Of a stretch of DNA of 8,426 bases, positions 7,321 to 8,426 are shown one piece after another. The notes beneath the pieces are model-generated. The model ran no database searches, was not told the origin of the DNA, and was given only the letters and a program-made list of their open reading frames with translations. The translations under genes were made by a program, and so were the position numbers. The stretch is from contig JAAZYN010000106.1 in assembly GCA_014239625.1 (NCBI GenBank), positions 1 to 8,426 of the forward strand. Reading direction: 5' to 3'. The first letter of the stretch is position 1, and each line of letters opens with the position of its first letter. The DNA comes from Myxococcales bacterium (GTDB taxonomy: Bacteria; Myxococcota_A; UBA9042; PHBI01; JAAZYN01).

Positions 7321-7515
7321 ATGACCGCGTGGGTTGAGCTGAGCCTCTTAGCGGGCCTGTTGATTGCTTCGGGCACCGTCACCGCCATGTGGCTAAAGTC
7401 CGACGAGAGCGGGGTCCCCGGTGACAACGACGACAGCGGCTTTTGGGCTGGCTCGGACCGGTCGAGCTGCGGTGGCTGCGGTGGCTGCGGTGGCTGCGGT
7501 GGCTGCGGCGGCTGA
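7321..7515 (+). CDS. Small single-pass membrane peptide with (CGG)5 tail, candidate RiPP precursor
   Basis: The product is 64 residues, starting at the ATG at 7321; GGAG at 7305-7308 or the adjacent GAAGAG serves as ribosome binding site. A GTG upstream at 7270 would only add a polar Arg/His-rich extension. Residues about 4-24 (WVELSLLAGLLIASGTVTAMW) form one hydrophobic helix, either an uncleaved anchor or a signal sequence. A polar acidic linker (about 26-48, with DNDD) follows. The protein ends with S-(CGG)5, placing cysteines exactly every third residue at 50, 53, 56, 59 and 62. It is the first gene of a unit that continues with a nucleotidyltransferase-like protein and a probable MNIO (DUF692) enzyme. 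MNIO substrates are typically short cysteine-containing peptides, so this is a plausible precursor whose tail cysteines are modified or bind metal. I do not assign it to a named family. Alternatively it is an unmodified Gly/Cys-rich membrane protein. Confidence 0.72.
   Translation: MTAWVELSLLAGLLIASGTVTAMWLKSDESGVPGDNDDSGFWAGSDRSSCGGCGGCGGCGGCGG
7468..7512 (+). repeat. Five in-frame 9-bp tandem repeats encoding Cys-Gly-Gly
   Basis: The unit TGCGGTGGC occurs four times exactly and a fifth time with one synonymous change (TGCGGCGGC), directly followed by the TGA stop. The near-perfect DNA identity, beyond what the peptide needs, points to recent expansion by slippage or unequal exchange. The unit length keeps the frame, so copy number could vary without breaking the gene. 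Confidence 0.95.
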
Positions 7516-7556
7516 GCCCGTCGAATCAAGAAAGAACACACACGGAACGCGCAATC

Positions 7557-8342
7557 ATGGGTAGTCACGGCGACGCCGGCATCGTGGACATCAACTTCGA
7601 GCTGCTCGAGCACCTCCCTCTGTCCCACTACATCCTCCAGGATCTGGAGAGAGCCGTGGTGGCCATCGCCACCGAGCTGGGCTCCCACGTCAGGTGCCTG
7701 GCGCTGTACGGCAGCGCCGCCCGCAATGAATGGAACCCGGCGACCAGTGACGTCAACCTCCTGGTCGTGCTCGACGAGATGCACTACGCGGCGCTGGAGC
7801 CGCTGCAGTCGTTGTTGTCGCGGGCGCGACGCCGGGGCCGGGTGATCCCGTTGATCTTGACGATGACGGACCTGCAGGAGGCCACCGACGTCTTCCCGAT
7901 CAAGTTCGACGACATCAAGCGCCACCACGTGCTCCTCGGCGGCGACGACGTGCTCACCGACCTGGAGGTCGAGCCACGCGACCTGGCGTTCGTGGCCGAG
8001 TTCAAGCTCCGCAATGTGGAGTGGCGGCTCCGCCAGGCCTTCGTCAGCAGCTTCGGCGACCCCCGGTGGGAGGAGGAGCTGCTGCTGACCCATTTCGCCT
8101 CGGCCATGTTCCCGCTGCGCGCGGCGTGTCGAGTCCTGGGTTACGAGACGCCGAGCTCCACGTCCGACGCCATCGCCACGGTGGAGCGGGCGCTGAACGT
8201 CGACGCGGGGGTCTTGCGGGTGCTTCAGGAGCTGCACAAGACCAAGGCCAAGAAGAGCCAAGGCGAGCTCACGCAGCTCTACCTCGACTTCTCGCTGTTC
8301 ATCCACGGGGCCGTCGACAAGGTCAACGCCCTCAATCGATAG
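7557..8342 (+). CDS. Nucleotidyltransferase-fold protein with altered DxD motif
   Basis: The 261-residue product starts at the ATG at 7557; its ribosome binding site is weak (GGA about 11 bases upstream). Extending the frame upstream to 7443 would only translate the CGG repeats in the wrong frame. The N-terminal part (about 30-140) resembles the Pol-beta/MNT nucleotidyltransferase fold: a helix, then LALYGSAARNEW (48-59) with the Gly-Ser of the active site, then SDVNLLVVLDE (64-74), where enzymes of this class usually have SDxD. The second metal-binding Asp is Asn67, so catalysis may be lost or changed. The C-terminal part (about 140-261) is all helical, like the helical domains that follow such folds. 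It lies 41 bases after the CGG-peptide gene and 15 before the MNIO start, so it is very likely cotranscribed. It may be a partner or substrate-handling protein of that pathway; this is inference. A stand-alone nucleotidyltransferase or toxin-antitoxin role is less likely from the context. Confidence 0.78.
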   Translation: MGSHGDAGIVDINFELLEHLPLSHYILQDLERAVVAIATELGSHVRCLALYGSAARNEWNPATSDVNLLVVLDEMHYAALEPLQSLLSRARRRGRVIPLILTMTDLQEATDVFPIKFDDIKRHHVLLGGDDVLTDLEVEPRDLAFVAEFKLRNVEWRLRQAFVSSFGDPRWEEELLLTHFASAMFPLRAACRVLGYETPSSTSDAIATVERALNVDAGVLRVLQELHKTKAKKSQGELTQLYLDFSLFIHGAVDKVNALNR

Positions 8343-8348
8343 GGGCTC

Positions 8349-8352
8349 GAGG
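8349..8352 (+). promoter_or_regulatory. Ribosome binding site of the last gene
   Basis: GAGG lies 5 bases before the ATG at 8358 and 7 bases after the stop of the preceding gene. It supports translation of the truncated final frame as a real gene and its coupling to the gene before it. Confidence 0.6.
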
Positions 8353-8357
8353 CAGAC

Positions 8358-8426
8358 ATGAGCCTTCGCGTCGGTCTGGGGCTTCGCCCCGAGCTCTGGG
8401 ACTGGACGCTGGAGCACGCCGAGGAC
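8358..8426 (+). CDS. N-terminus of a probable DUF692/MNIO (multinuclear iron oxidative) enzyme, cut by the window edge
   Basis: Only 23 codons are present, open to the right edge: MSLRVGLGLRPELWDWTLEH and three more residues. The string VGLGLRPEL followed by a helix resembles the start of DUF692/UPF0276 proteins (MbnB, TglH and BufB type), where a G-x-G-[LWY]-R-x-E segment forms the first strand of the TIM barrel. Members use two or three iron atoms and oxygen to rework cysteine or asparagine side chains of peptide substrates, usually with a partner protein. The metal ligands lie beyond the window and cannot be checked. The gene has a good ribosome binding site and follows the nucleotidyltransferase-like gene by 15 bases. 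The short conserved stretch plus the adjacent Cys-rich small peptide make this family the best match, but the call rests on few residues. Confidence 0.6.
   Translation, partial: MSLRVGLGLRPELWDWTLEHAED

Noticed and set aside
7468..7512. Short repeats considered as a CRISPR-like array
   Set aside because: Units of 9 bp with no spacers, in frame within a coding sequence.
7443..7556. Upstream extension of the nucleotidyltransferase-fold gene with an RWL repeat
   Set aside because: This is the 9-bp repeat read out of frame. The ATG at 7557 gives a family-like start and avoids overlap with the peptide gene.
8378..8390. Hairpin GGGGC-TTC-GCCCC, terminator-like
   Set aside because: It has no T-run and lies inside the codons for the conserved GLGLRPE segment of the last gene.
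7296..8417. Minus-strand frame of 373 codons opposite the CGG cassette, containing a PQP repeat
   Set aside because: The PQP repeat is simply the complement of the CGG codons, and the rest is antisense to the nucleotidyltransferase-fold gene.

Overview
The window is high-GC bacterial DNA, densely packed with genes on both strands. The best taxonomic clue is a secreted metalloprotease ending in a MYXO-CTERM-like tail (Gly-Cys, hydrophobic segment, arginines). That tail, the PP2C phosphatase fused to a cyclic-nucleotide-type sensor domain and the TPR-rich protein all fit Myxococcota or a related deltaproteobacterial lineage. The lineage is inferred; no rRNA or phylogenetic marker is present.

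Layout. (1) 3-284 (+): C-terminal end of a membrane protein cut by the window edge. (2) 349-2277 (-): a TPR protein convergent with it; a GC hairpin sits in the short gap. (3) 2372-5095 (+): pyruvate phosphate dikinase (ppdK), diverging from the TPR gene across 94 bases, followed after 3 bases by (4) a secreted metzincin-type zinc protease (5099-6040). (5) 5982-7214 (-): a PP2C-family phosphatase with a C-terminal cNMP-binding-like domain; its 3' end overlaps the protease gene by 59 bases. (6) 7321 to the right edge (+): a three-gene cassette diverging from the phosphatase. It holds a 64-residue single-pass membrane peptide ending in five Cys-Gly-Gly units, a nucleotidyltransferase-fold protein with an altered DxD motif, and the first 23 codons of a probable DUF692/MNIO (multinuclear non-heme iron oxidative enzyme) gene.

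The cassette at 7321-8426 is the most interesting part. MNIO enzymes modify cysteines in ribosomally made peptides (methanobactin, TglA, bufferins). A short peptide with a regular CGG tail in the same transcription unit as an MNIO start looks like a RiPP or metallophore-type pathway, with the nucleotidyltransferase-like protein in the place where a partner protein is often found. The MNIO gene is truncated here, so this rests on its N-terminal motif, the peptide composition and the gene order.

The remaining genes are housekeeping (PPDK: interconversion of PEP and pyruvate) or lineage-typical signalling and surface proteins. I see no tRNA, rRNA, CRISPR array, insertion sequence or phage gene, and no gene-free stretch longer than about 105 bases.
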